From: Pseudomonadota bacterium
GTDB lineage: Bacteria > Pseudomonadota > Alphaproteobacteria > Sphingomonadales > Sphingomonadaceae
Length of the DNA stretch: 7,597 nt
Assembly (NCBI GenBank): GCA_023445495.1
Contig: JAEXLC010000309.1
Span: forward strand, 1 to 7,597
Reading direction: 5' to 3'
A program made the position numbers and the translations under genes. The notes beneath the pieces are model-generated. The model did no database searches, was not told the DNA's origin, and saw only the letters and a program-made list of their open reading frames with translations. This document shows, piece after piece, positions 1 through 5,310 of the stretch; positions within the stretch are counted from its first letter, which is position 1, and every line of letters starts with the position of its first letter.

Positions 1-20
1 CGGCGGCGCAAGACAGCGGG

Positions 21-41
21 ACCCCGGCTCAAGGCCGGGGT
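21..41. repeat. Short intergenic palindrome (ACCCCGGC / GCCGGGGT)
   Basis: Perfect 8-bp arms (21-28 and 34-41) flank a 5-nt loop. Palindromes of this exact type, usually followed by TGACGA as here, are from memory frequent in sphingomonad intergenic DNA. It has no T-tract, so it is not a clear intrinsic terminator. It is unrelated in sequence to the CCTCCCC repeat family elsewhere in the window. It suggests that the left edge of the window is already intergenic. Confidence 0.5.
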
Positions 42-134
42 GACGAGAAGAAGCAAGGCGGTTTGCCTCCATTGCATGTGGGCAAGACATGCCTCGCCGC
101 AACTTCGCGCTAGCCACAACCTCCACCACTCGCC

Positions 135-161
135 GCTTTCGTGCGCGAAAGCCGGGCTTTC
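135..161 (+). promoter_or_regulatory. Two mutually exclusive small hairpins in the permease leader
   Basis: GCTTTCG (135-141) can pair with CGAAAGC (146-152) around a 4-nt loop. Alternatively GAAAGC (147-152) can pair with GCTTTC (156-161) around a 3-nt loop. The middle segment can therefore join only one hairpin at a time, a geometry seen in attenuators and riboswitch-like leaders. The stems are short, there is no poly-T tract and no recognisable leader peptide, so a regulatory role is inference only. Confidence 0.2.
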
Positions 162-224
162 AGCCACTAAAGCATTGCCTCCCCCGGTTTTGCGGCTAGG
201 CTCCGCGCTTTCATCCAAAAGGGG

Positions 225-251
225 CGGCGGGACATCCCGCCGTAGAGGGGA
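225..251 (+). promoter_or_regulatory. Hairpin abutting the permease ribosome binding site
   Basis: CGGCGGGA (225-232) is perfectly complementary to TCCCGCCG (235-242), giving an 8-bp stem (7 bp with a realistic 4-nt loop). It ends one base before the purine-rich AGAGGGGA (244-251), which serves as the ribosome binding site 8 nt before the ATG at 260. The RBS is not buried in the stem. The hairpin could influence ribosome access or mRNA stability, but nothing here proves a function. Confidence 0.3.
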
Positions 252-259
252 CCATCCAA

Positions 260-1801
260 ATGATATTCGGGCGCGTAAAGCCACTCGATGCCATCCTCGC
301 CACCGCCGAGAAAAAATCGCTCCACCGGTCGCTGGGGGCTTTCCAGCTCACCATGCTCGGCATCGGCGCGGTGATCGGCACCGGCATTTTCGTTCTCACC
401 GCCGAAGCCGCGCAAAAGGCCGGGCCGGGCATGATGATCTCGTTCATCATCGCCGGCGTCGTCTGCGCCTTCGCGGCGCTCTGCTACGCCGAAATGGCGT
501 CGATGGTCCCGGTCTCGGGCTCCGCCTACACCTATAGCTATGCCGTGATGGGCGAGCTGATCGCCTGGATGGTCGGCTGGGCCCTCATCCTCGAATATGC
601 GGTCGCCGCGGGCGCGGTCTCGGTCGGCTGGTCCGGCTATGTGATCGGCCTGATCGAGCATACTTTCCATGTCGACATACCCGCCTCGCTGGTCACCGGA
701 CCGTTCGATGGCGGCCTGATCAACCTGCCCGCGATGCTGATCGCCGCGCTGGTCACCTGGCTGCTGGTCATCGGCACCAAGGAGAGCGCCACGGTCAACG
801 CCATCCTGGTCGCGATCAAAATCACCGCGCTCACCGTGTTCATCATCCTGGCGGTGCCGGTGATGAACAGCGCGCAGTTCTCGCCCTTCGCGCCCACCGG
901 CGTCATCGGCGTCTCGATGGCGGCGGCGTCGATCTTCTTCGCCTATGTCGGCTTCGACGCGGTCTCCACCGCGGCCGAGGAAACCAAGAACCCGCAGCGC
1001 AACATGCCGATCGGCCTGATCGGCTCGCTCGCGATCTGCACCATCTTCTACCTGCTCGTCGCCGCCGGCGTGATCGGCGCCCCGGGCCTCAGCACCCAGC
1101 CGGTCACCGACGCGATGGGCCATGCGCTCGAGCCGGGCAGCCGCGAGCTGGCCGCCCAGTGCGCCAGCCGCGCCGCCGAAGGCTTCAAGGACGTCGTCTG
1201 CTCGAAGGAAGCGCTCGCCTTCACCCTGCGTGAAATCGGCTGGCCGCAGATCGGCAACCTGCTCGGCCTCGCCGCCGGCCTGGCGCTGCCCTCGGTCATC
1301 CTGATGATGATGTTCGGCCAGACCCGCATCTTCTTCGTGATGAGCCGCGACGGCCTGCTCCCCGCCGCCTTCTCGAAGATCCACCCGAAGTTCAACACCC
1401 CGCACGTGATCACGATCCTCACCGGCATCGCGGTGGCGCTGTTCGCGGCGTTCTTCCCGGTCGGCCAGCTCGCCAACATCTCCAACTCGGGCACGCTGTT
1501 CGCGTTCGCCGCGGTGTCGATCGCGGTGATGGTGATCCGCAAGACCGACCCGACCCGCAAGCGCCCGTTCAAGACGCCGTTCGTGTTCATCACGGCGCCG
1601 ATCGCGATCCTGGGCTGCCTCTATCTGTTCATCAGCCTCGATCACAAGAGCATCATCCTCTTCCTGATCTGGGCAGCGGTCGGCCTGCTGGTCTATTTCG
1701 GCTACAGCCGCTCGCGCAGCCATGTCGGCCGCGGCATCGTCGATGTGCCCGAGCACCAGGCCTATGAGGAACTGGACCCGCCGGTCCCCGGCACCCATTA
1801 A
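260..1801 (+). CDS. APC-superfamily amino acid permease (cationic amino acid transporter-like)
   Basis: A 513-residue inner-membrane transporter expected to import amino acids, probably by cation symport. The family fold is clear. An unwound TM1 motif GIGAVIGTGIFVL lies near residues 34-46, GFDAVSTAAEETKNPQRNMP spans 231-250, and GQTRIFFVMSRDGLLP spans 353-368; together these are hallmarks of the CAT/YfnA branch of APC transporters. About 12 or more hydrophobic segments run from residue 28 to 482, followed by a short hydrophilic C-terminal tail. The start is supported by AGAGGGGA 8 nt upstream. The loop around residues 275-325 is longer than I expect for bacterial relatives and carries Cys301 and Cys314. 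The substrate cannot be read from sequence; basic amino acids are only the usual annotation for this branch. The gene stands alone, with a terminator 22 nt after its stop codon. Confidence 0.93.
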   Translation: MIFGRVKPLDAILATAEKKSLHRSLGAFQLTMLGIGAVIGTGIFVLTAEAAQKAGPGMMISFIIAGVVCAFAALCYAEMASMVPVSGSAYTYSYAVMGELIAWMVGWALILEYAVAAGAVSVGWSGYVIGLIEHTFHVDIPASLVTGPFDGGLINLPAMLIAALVTWLLVIGTKESATVNAILVAIKITALTVFIILAVPVMNSAQFSPFAPTGVIGVSMAAASIFFAYVGFDAVSTAAEETKNPQRNMPIGLIGSLAICTIFYLLVAAGVIGAPGLSTQPVTDAMGHALEPGSRELAAQCASRAAEGFKDVVCSKEALAFTLREIGWPQIGNLLGLAAGLALPSVILMMMFGQTRIFFVMSRDGLLPAAFSKIHPKFNTPHVITILTGIAVALFAAFFPVGQLANISNSGTLFAFAAVSIAVMVIRKTDPTRKRPFKTPFVFITAPIAILGCLYLFISLDHKSIILFLIWAAVGLLVYFGYSRSRSHVGRGIVDVPEHQAYEELDPPVPGTH

Positions 1802-1823
1802 GGGCGCCGGTTTCCAGGCAAGG

Positions 1824-1859
1824 AAAAAGGGCCGGAGGAGCGATCCTCCGGCCCTTTTT
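1824..1859. terminator. Intrinsic terminator, potentially bidirectional
   Basis: The arms 1824-1839 and 1844-1859 are perfectly complementary over 16 bp, with a GCGA loop. The core stem is GGGCCGGAGGA/TCCTCCGGCCC, flanked by AAAAA on the left and TTTTT on the right. The T-tract follows the stem in either reading direction, so it can stop the permease transcript from the left and the convergent adenosine kinase transcript from the right. Confidence 0.92.
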
Positions 1860-1870
1860 CTATCTCAAAT

Positions 1871-2033
1871 CCTCCCCGAGCTTTGCTCGGGGAGGGGGAC
1901 CATTCGCATAGCGAATGGTGGAGGGGCCGCCGCAGCATGCGGCGGTGGTCCGCAGATACGAAAAGACCGTCGCTCGCGCGACGGCCCCTCCACCAGCTTC
2001 GCTGGTCCCCCTCCCCCAGCAAGCTGGGGGAGG
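1871..2033. repeat. Composite inverted pair of palindromic repeat units (REP/BIME-like)
   Basis: Two copies of one unit face each other. Left unit: hairpin CCTCCCCGAGC/GCTCGGGGAGG (1871-1895), linker, hairpin ACCATTCGC/GCGAATGGT (1899-1919), linker TGGAGGGG, hairpin CCGCCGCA/TGCGGCGG (1927-1945). Right unit, inverted: hairpin CCGTCGC/GCGACGG (1967-1984), hairpin ACCAGC/GCTGGT (1992-2006), hairpin CCTCCCCCAGC/GCTGGGGGAGG (2010-2033). Across the centre, 1917-1929 pairs with 1982-1994 (13 bp) and 1889-1902 pairs with 2003-2016 (14 bp). The block fills the gap between two convergent genes, downstream of the terminator. No coding potential is credible. It resembles enterobacterial REP/BIME elements in organisation, not in sequence. 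Confidence 0.85.
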
Positions 2034-2044
2034 AATTATATGGC

Positions 2045-3043
2045 TCAGCCCAGCTTCTCTGCCGCCAGCGCCTTGAGGTCCACCTCGGCGCGCGCGCCAT
2101 AATGCTGGATGATCTCGGCGGCGCACAGCGCGCCAAGACGCAGCGAGTCCTTCACCGAGCGGCCCTGGGCCTGGCCGTGGAGGAAGCCCGCGGCAAAGCT
2201 GTCGCCGGCGCCGGTGGTGTCGACCAGCCGGGCGATCGGCTCGGCCGGAACCTCGACGCGCTCGTCGCCGACCAGCGCCATCGCGCCCTGCTCGCTGCGA
2301 GTGACGACCAGCACCGGCACCTGGCCATGGACGTGCTGCACCGCCGTCTCGAAGTCTTCCTTGCCGCACAGGGCAAGCAGCTCATTCTCGTTGGCGAACA
2401 GGATGTCGATCAGCCCGTCGGCGATCAGCTTGCGGAAATCGTCGCCATGGCGCGAGATGCAGAACACATCCGAGAGCGTAAACGCGACCTTGCGGCCGTT
2501 GGCGCGGGCGATCTCGATCGCCTTGCGCATCGCGGCGCGCGGCTCTTCCGGATCCCACAAATAGCCCTCGAGGTACAGGATCGCGCCGCTGGCGATCAGC
2601 TGCTCGTCGAGCGCCGAGGCCGGCAGGAACTGCGAGGCGCCCAGGAAGGTGTTCATCGTGCGCTGGCCGTCCGGCGTCACGAAGATCAGGCAGCGCGCGG
2701 TGGTCGGCTGGCCGGGGCGCACCGCGGTGTCGAAATGCACGCCGGCGGCGCGCAGGTCATGCGCGAACACTTCGCCGAGCTGGTCGTCGGCGACCTGGCC
2801 GATGAACGCGGTCTTGCTGCCCAGCGCGGCGAGGCCGGCCACGGTGTTGCTCGCCGAACCGCCCGAAACCTCGCGGCCCGGACCCATCTTGGCATAGAGC
2901 GCATCGGCCTCCTCCGGCGAGAACATGAGCTGCATCGAGCCCTTGGCCACGCCGATCTCCTCGATGAAGCTGTCCTCGGCCTGGGCGAGGATGTCGACGA
3001 TCGCGTTGCCGATGGCGACGACGTCATAGGTGGGGCTGGTCAA
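2045..3043 (-). CDS. Adenosine kinase (PfkB carbohydrate kinase family)
   Basis: A cytoplasmic 332-residue kinase of the ribokinase/PfkB family that transfers phosphate from ATP to a nucleoside or sugar. The best fit is adenosine kinase (adenosine to AMP, purine salvage). The N-terminal strand YDVVAIGNAIVDI (6-18) and the substrate-side diglycine region SGGSASNTVAGLAALG (60-75) are present. The NxxE motif is at Asn218-Glu221 in FANENE. The anion-hole motif DTTGAGDSFAAGF (275-287) carries the expected catalytic base Asp281. Length matches the family. I chose the TTG at 3041-3043 rather than a further upstream ATG because GGAG lies 7 nt before it and the family N-terminus starts here; the longer version adds 19 unlikely residues and would reach into the neighbouring gene's start. 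Other PfkB substrates cannot be fully excluded. Confidence 0.9.
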   Translation of the reverse strand: MTSPTYDVVAIGNAIVDILAQAEDSFIEEIGVAKGSMQLMFSPEEADALYAKMGPGREVSGGSASNTVAGLAALGSKTAFIGQVADDQLGEVFAHDLRAAGVHFDTAVRPGQPTTARCLIFVTPDGQRTMNTFLGASQFLPASALDEQLIASGAILYLEGYLWDPEEPRAAMRKAIEIARANGRKVAFTLSDVFCISRHGDDFRKLIADGLIDILFANENELLALCGKEDFETAVQHVHGQVPVLVVTRSEQGAMALVGDERVEVPAEPIARLVDTTGAGDSFAAGFLHGQAQGRSVKDSLRLGALCAAEIIQHYGARAEVDLKALAAEKLG

Positions 3044-3050
3044 ACGAATG

Positions 3051-3054
3051 CTCC
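3051..3054 (-). promoter_or_regulatory. Ribosome binding site deciding the TTG start of the kinase
   Basis: On the minus strand this reads GGAG, followed by a 7-nt spacer and then TTG (3043-3041). No in-frame ATG or GTG is available at the family's conserved N-terminus. This is the main evidence that translation begins at the TTG. Confidence 0.7.
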
Positions 3055-3099
3055 AAAAAGATTGCGCAGACGCCGTAGAGACGGGCAAAGGAGGATGCA

Positions 3100-3792
3100 A
3101 TGATCCACGCCTTCTTCCTGTCGCTGGGACAGCTGTTCGACCGGCCGATACTGGCGGTCTTCGTGAAATCGGTGCTGTTGACCCTGGTTCTGTTCGCCGC
3201 GGCGAGCGTCGGCCTGTGGTTCGGCATGCACGCGCTGGCCGACGGGATCGCCGGATGGATGGGCGGCTGGAGCGGATCGGACGCCTTCGCCGATATCGGC
3301 ACGATCGTGCTGGTGGTGTTCTTCCACTGGCTGATGTTCCGCGCCATTGCGGTGGCGGTGATCGGCGTGTTCGCCGACGAGGTCGTCGCCGCGGTCGAGA
3401 AGAAGCATTATCCCGGCGCGCACGCCCAGGCGATCGACGTGCCGCTCGGCCGCTCGATCGCGATGGGCCTCGGCTCGGCGGTGCGGCTGATCGCGATCAA
3501 CCTGCTGCTCTCGCCGCTCTACCTGCTCCTGCTCGTCACCGGCGTCGGCACCGCGATCGCCTTTTTCCTGGTCAATAGCTGGCTGCTCGGCCGCGACCTG
3601 GGCGATATGGTCGCCGCCCGCCACATGCCGCGCGGCGACCTGCGCCGCTGGCGTGGGCGCACCAGCCTCACCCGCTTCGCGCTCGGCGCGGTGGGCACCG
3701 GGCTTCTGCTCGTCCCGATCCTGAACCTGGTCGCCCCGGTGCTGGGAGCCGCGATGGCCACCCATGCATTCCACCGCGGGAGGCGGGCATAA
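3100..3792 (+). CDS. EI24 domain-containing (CysZ-like) inner-membrane protein
   Basis: A 230-residue integral membrane protein. Hydrophobic segments lie at about residues 17-40, 66-92, 122-160 (long, probably two passes or a hairpin) and 192-222. The overall pattern, including VNSWLLGRDLGDMVAARHM (158-176) and LLVPILNLVAPVLGAAMATH (203-222), fits the EI24/CysZ family (Pfam EI24). In enterobacteria CysZ is a sulfate permease, but there are no cysteine or sulfate genes here, so sulfate transport is not claimed. The start is well supported by AAAGGAGG (3087-3094), 5 nt before the ATG. It diverges from the adenosine kinase with only 56 nt between start codons, and is followed after 2 nt by a lipoprotein gene that is probably cotranscribed. 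Confidence 0.82.
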   Translation: MIHAFFLSLGQLFDRPILAVFVKSVLLTLVLFAAASVGLWFGMHALADGIAGWMGGWSGSDAFADIGTIVLVVFFHWLMFRAIAVAVIGVFADEVVAAVEKKHYPGAHAQAIDVPLGRSIAMGLGSAVRLIAINLLLSPLYLLLLVTGVGTAIAFFLVNSWLLGRDLGDMVAARHMPRGDLRRWRGRTSLTRFALGAVGTGLLLVPILNLVAPVLGAAMATHAFHRGRRA

Positions 3793-3794
3793 TC

Positions 3795-4181
3795 ATGAAG
3801 AAACTGATCCTTATCTCTACCCTGGCACTTGGCGCGTGCGGCGAAGGCGGCGTGATCCCGCCGCCGCGCGCCGGCTATGTCCCGGTGCCGAGCGCCCGGC
3901 CGACGCCGAGCACCGCGCCGATGCCGGCGAACCTCGCCGCGATCCAGGGCGCCACCGCCCCGCGCCTGATCGCCCGCTTCGGCAAGCCCCAGCTCGACGT
4001 CAGCGAGGGCACCGCGCGCAAGCTGCAATTCTCGGGGCCGATCTGCGTGCTCGACACCTATCTCTACCCGCAGAGCCGCGGCGAGCCGGTGGTCACCCAT
4101 GTCGACGCCCGCCAGCGCGACGGCCGCCCGATCGACGAAGCCAGCTGCGTCGCCGCGCTCAGCGGATCGCGCGCGCGGTAG
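3795..4181 (+). CDS. Small putative lipoprotein, unrecognised family
   Basis: A 128-residue protein with a lipoprotein signal peptide: MKK, a short hydrophobic stretch (4-13) and lipobox LGAC with the lipidated cysteine predicted at Cys15. Gly17 to Ala46 is a Pro/Ala-rich linker, expected to be flexible in the periplasm. The globular part (about 50-122) contains APRLIARFGKPQLDVSEGTARKLQF and GPICVLDTYLYP. It holds two more cysteines, Cys84 and Cys118, that could form a disulfide. The pattern 'LxxxFGxPxxxxxEGxxxxxQF' loosely recalls BamE/OmlA-type small outer-membrane lipoproteins, but I cannot assign a family or function. It starts 2 nt after the EI24 gene stop codon; GGGAGG (3778-3783) is 11 nt upstream of ATG, so translation may be coupled. 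A role in the envelope is inferred from the signal peptide. Confidence 0.82.
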   Translation: MKKLILISTLALGACGEGGVIPPPRAGYVPVPSARPTPSTAPMPANLAAIQGATAPRLIARFGKPQLDVSEGTARKLQFSGPICVLDTYLYPQSRGEPVVTHVDARQRDGRPIDEASCVAALSGSRAR

Positions 4182-4189
4182 CTCCCGAC

Positions 4190-4222
4190 AAATCCTCCCC
4201 CAGCTTGTCTGGGGGAGGATTT
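4190..4222. repeat. Single palindromic repeat unit between convergent genes; possible terminator
   Basis: Perfect 14-bp arms AAATCCTCCCCCAG (4190-4203) and CTGGGGGAGGATTT (4209-4222) enclose a CTTGT loop. Bases 4190-4218 are identical to 7474-7502. It is the first hairpin of the composite repeat found at 1871-2033, here without the rest of the unit. The GC-rich stem with a short A/T flank on both sides could act as a weak bidirectional terminator for the lipoprotein gene and queG. The queG stop codon (4221-4223) begins inside its right arm. Confidence 0.8.
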
Positions 4223-5267
4223 AGGAGGTCAGCTTCCCCATCGCCCACATCGCCGCCTCGCGCACCGTCTCGTCCGCGTCGTCGAGCAACGCCCGCACCG
4301 GCGCGACCAGCGCGGCATCCCCGCTGTTCCCCGCCGCGATCAGGCAATTCCGCATCATCCGGTCGCGCCCGATCCGCTTGATCGGCGAGCCCGAGAACAC
4401 TTCGCGAAACCCCGCATCGTCGAGCGCCAGCAGGTCCGCCAGCGCCGGCGCGGTCAGCTCGGCGCGCGAGGTGAACGCCAGGTTCGCCTGCGCCGCATCG
4501 GCGAACTTGTTCCACGGGCACACCGCCAGGCAATCGTCGCAGCCATATATGCGGTTGCCGATCCCCTCGCGGAACTCCTCCGGGATCGGCCCCTTGTGCT
4601 CGATCGTCAGGTACGAGATGCAGCGCCGCGCATCGAGCGTATAGGGCGTGGGAAAGGCATCGGTCGGGCACGCCGTCTGGCACGCATCGCAGCTCCCGCA
4701 AGTCGTGCGCACCGGCCCGTCGGGCGCCAGCTCCAGCGTGGTGTAGATCGCGCCGAGGAACAGCCAGCTGCCATGGCTGCGGCTCACCAGATTGGTGTGC
4801 TTGCCCTGCCACCCCAGCCCCGCCGCCTCGGCAAGCGGCTTCTCCATCACCGGCGCGGTGTCGACGAACACTTTGAGCTCCGCCCCCGGCGCCTCGGCGA
4901 CCAGCCAGCGCCCCAGTTCCTTGAGCCGCCGCTTCATCACATCGTGATAGTCCTGCCCCTGCGCATAGGTGGAGATCCGCCCGATCCCGCCATGCCCGGC
5001 CAGCGCCAGCGGGTCGCGCGCCGGGGCATAGCTCATGCCCAGCGAGATCACCGACTTCACCTCGGGCCACAGCCCCGCCGGCCGCTCGCGGTGATGCGCG
5101 CGCTCCTCCATCCACAGCATCGAGCCGTGGCGCCCTTCCTCCAGCCATTGCCGCAGCCGCTCGGCGGTCTTCGGCGCGGCATCGGCGCGCGCGATCCCGC
5201 AATCCGCGAACCCGATTTCCGCGGCTTTGGCCTTTATTAGGGCTTCGAGTGGCTTGTGTGCGTCCAC
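4221..5267 (-). CDS. queG: Epoxyqueuosine reductase QueG
   Basis: A 348-residue cytoplasmic cobalamin- and iron-sulfur-dependent enzyme that reduces epoxyqueuosine to queuosine at the wobble base of GUN-anticodon tRNAs. The N-terminal domain contains the VDTAPVMEKPLAEAAGLGW region (135-153), with Asp136 matching the proposed proton donor of the family. The ferredoxin-like part carries CxxCxxCxxxCP at Cys190, 193, 196 and 200, then Cys216, and CxxCxxxCP at Cys243, 246 and 250, enough for two [4Fe-4S] clusters. A HEAT-like C-terminus (about 300-346) ends in the VREAAMWAMGKL repeat typical of QueG. The start is GTG (5267-5265); there is no better in-frame start and no strong Shine-Dalgarno sequence, so the exact start is less certain than the gene. 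No other queuosine genes are present in the window. Confidence 0.96.
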   Translation of the reverse strand: MDAHKPLEALIKAKAAEIGFADCGIARADAAPKTAERLRQWLEEGRHGSMLWMEERAHHRERPAGLWPEVKSVISLGMSYAPARDPLALAGHGGIGRISTYAQGQDYHDVMKRRLKELGRWLVAEAPGAELKVFVDTAPVMEKPLAEAAGLGWQGKHTNLVSRSHGSWLFLGAIYTTLELAPDGPVRTTCGSCDACQTACPTDAFPTPYTLDARRCISYLTIEHKGPIPEEFREGIGNRIYGCDDCLAVCPWNKFADAAQANLAFTSRAELTAPALADLLALDDAGFREVFSGSPIKRIGRDRMMRNCLIAAGNSGDAALVAPVRALLDDADETVREAAMWAMGKLTS

Positions 5268-5283
5268 ACGGACCCGCTACCAT
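5254..5283 (+). promoter_or_regulatory. Possible promoter for the ABC operon with embedded palindrome and direct repeats
   Basis: TTGTGT (5254-5259) and TACCAT (5278-5283), separated by 18 nt, are a plausible but weak sigma70-type -35/-10 pair. They would give a leader of about 20 nt before the TTG start at 5311. The perfect inverted repeat GTGTG-CGTC-CACAC (5256-5269) overlaps the -35 and contains the queG start codon. The 9-bp direct repeat CCACACGGA occurs at 5264-5272 and 5289-5297, bracketing the proposed -10. These could be operator sites, but this is inference from position and symmetry. Confidence 0.3.
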
Positions 5284-5296
5284 CAAAGCCACACGG

Positions 5297-5303
5297 AAGG
5301 GGA
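5297..5303 (+). promoter_or_regulatory. Ribosome binding site deciding the TTG start of the ABC ATPase
   Basis: AAGGGGA is followed by a 7-nt spacer and then TTG at 5311-5313. The conserved part of the ATPase begins within ten codons of this TTG. The earlier in-frame TTG at 5227 would add 28 residues encoded on top of the 5' end of queG and has no such site. Confidence 0.65.
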
Positions 5304-5310
5304 CTCTCAT

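Noticed and set aside
175..202. Possible -35/-10 pair TTGCCT / TAGGCT before the permease
   Set aside because: The -10 match is only three of six bases with a 16-nt spacer; not distinguishable from chance in this sequence.
40..537. 165-codon plus-strand frame spanning the permease leader, considered as an attenuator leader peptide
   Set aside because: It runs without a stop into the permease gene in another frame, has no clustered codons for one amino acid apart from a few histidines, and has no good ribosome binding site.
167..1798. 543-codon open frame on the minus strand covering the whole permease gene
   Set aside because: Its product is Arg/Asp/Gly/His-rich low-complexity sequence typical of antisense frames in G+C-rich genes; the plus-strand permease explains this DNA fully.
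1871..2033. CRISPR array or insertion-sequence ends
   Set aside because: There are no regularly spaced identical repeats with unique spacers, and no transposase or target-site duplication; the structure is a pair of inverted multi-hairpin units.
3044..3100. Longer adenosine kinase starting at the ATG at 3100 on the minus strand
   Set aside because: The added 19 residues precede the family's conserved N-terminal strand and include the neighbour's ribosome binding site; the TTG at 3043 has GGAG 7 nt upstream.
1883..3103. 406-codon plus-strand frame opposite the adenosine kinase
   Set aside because: Composition is that of a shadow frame, it starts inside the hairpin repeats, and the minus-strand kinase carries all conserved motifs.
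3100..3792. Calling the EI24-type protein CysZ sulfate permease
   Set aside because: Family-level resemblance is good, but no sulfate-assimilation genes are nearby and the family includes many proteins of unknown role.
5227..5310. Longer N-terminus for the ABC ATPase starting at the TTG at 5227
   Set aside because: The extra 28 residues overlap the 5' end of queG, show no family similarity, and lack a ribosome binding site; the TTG at 5311 has one.
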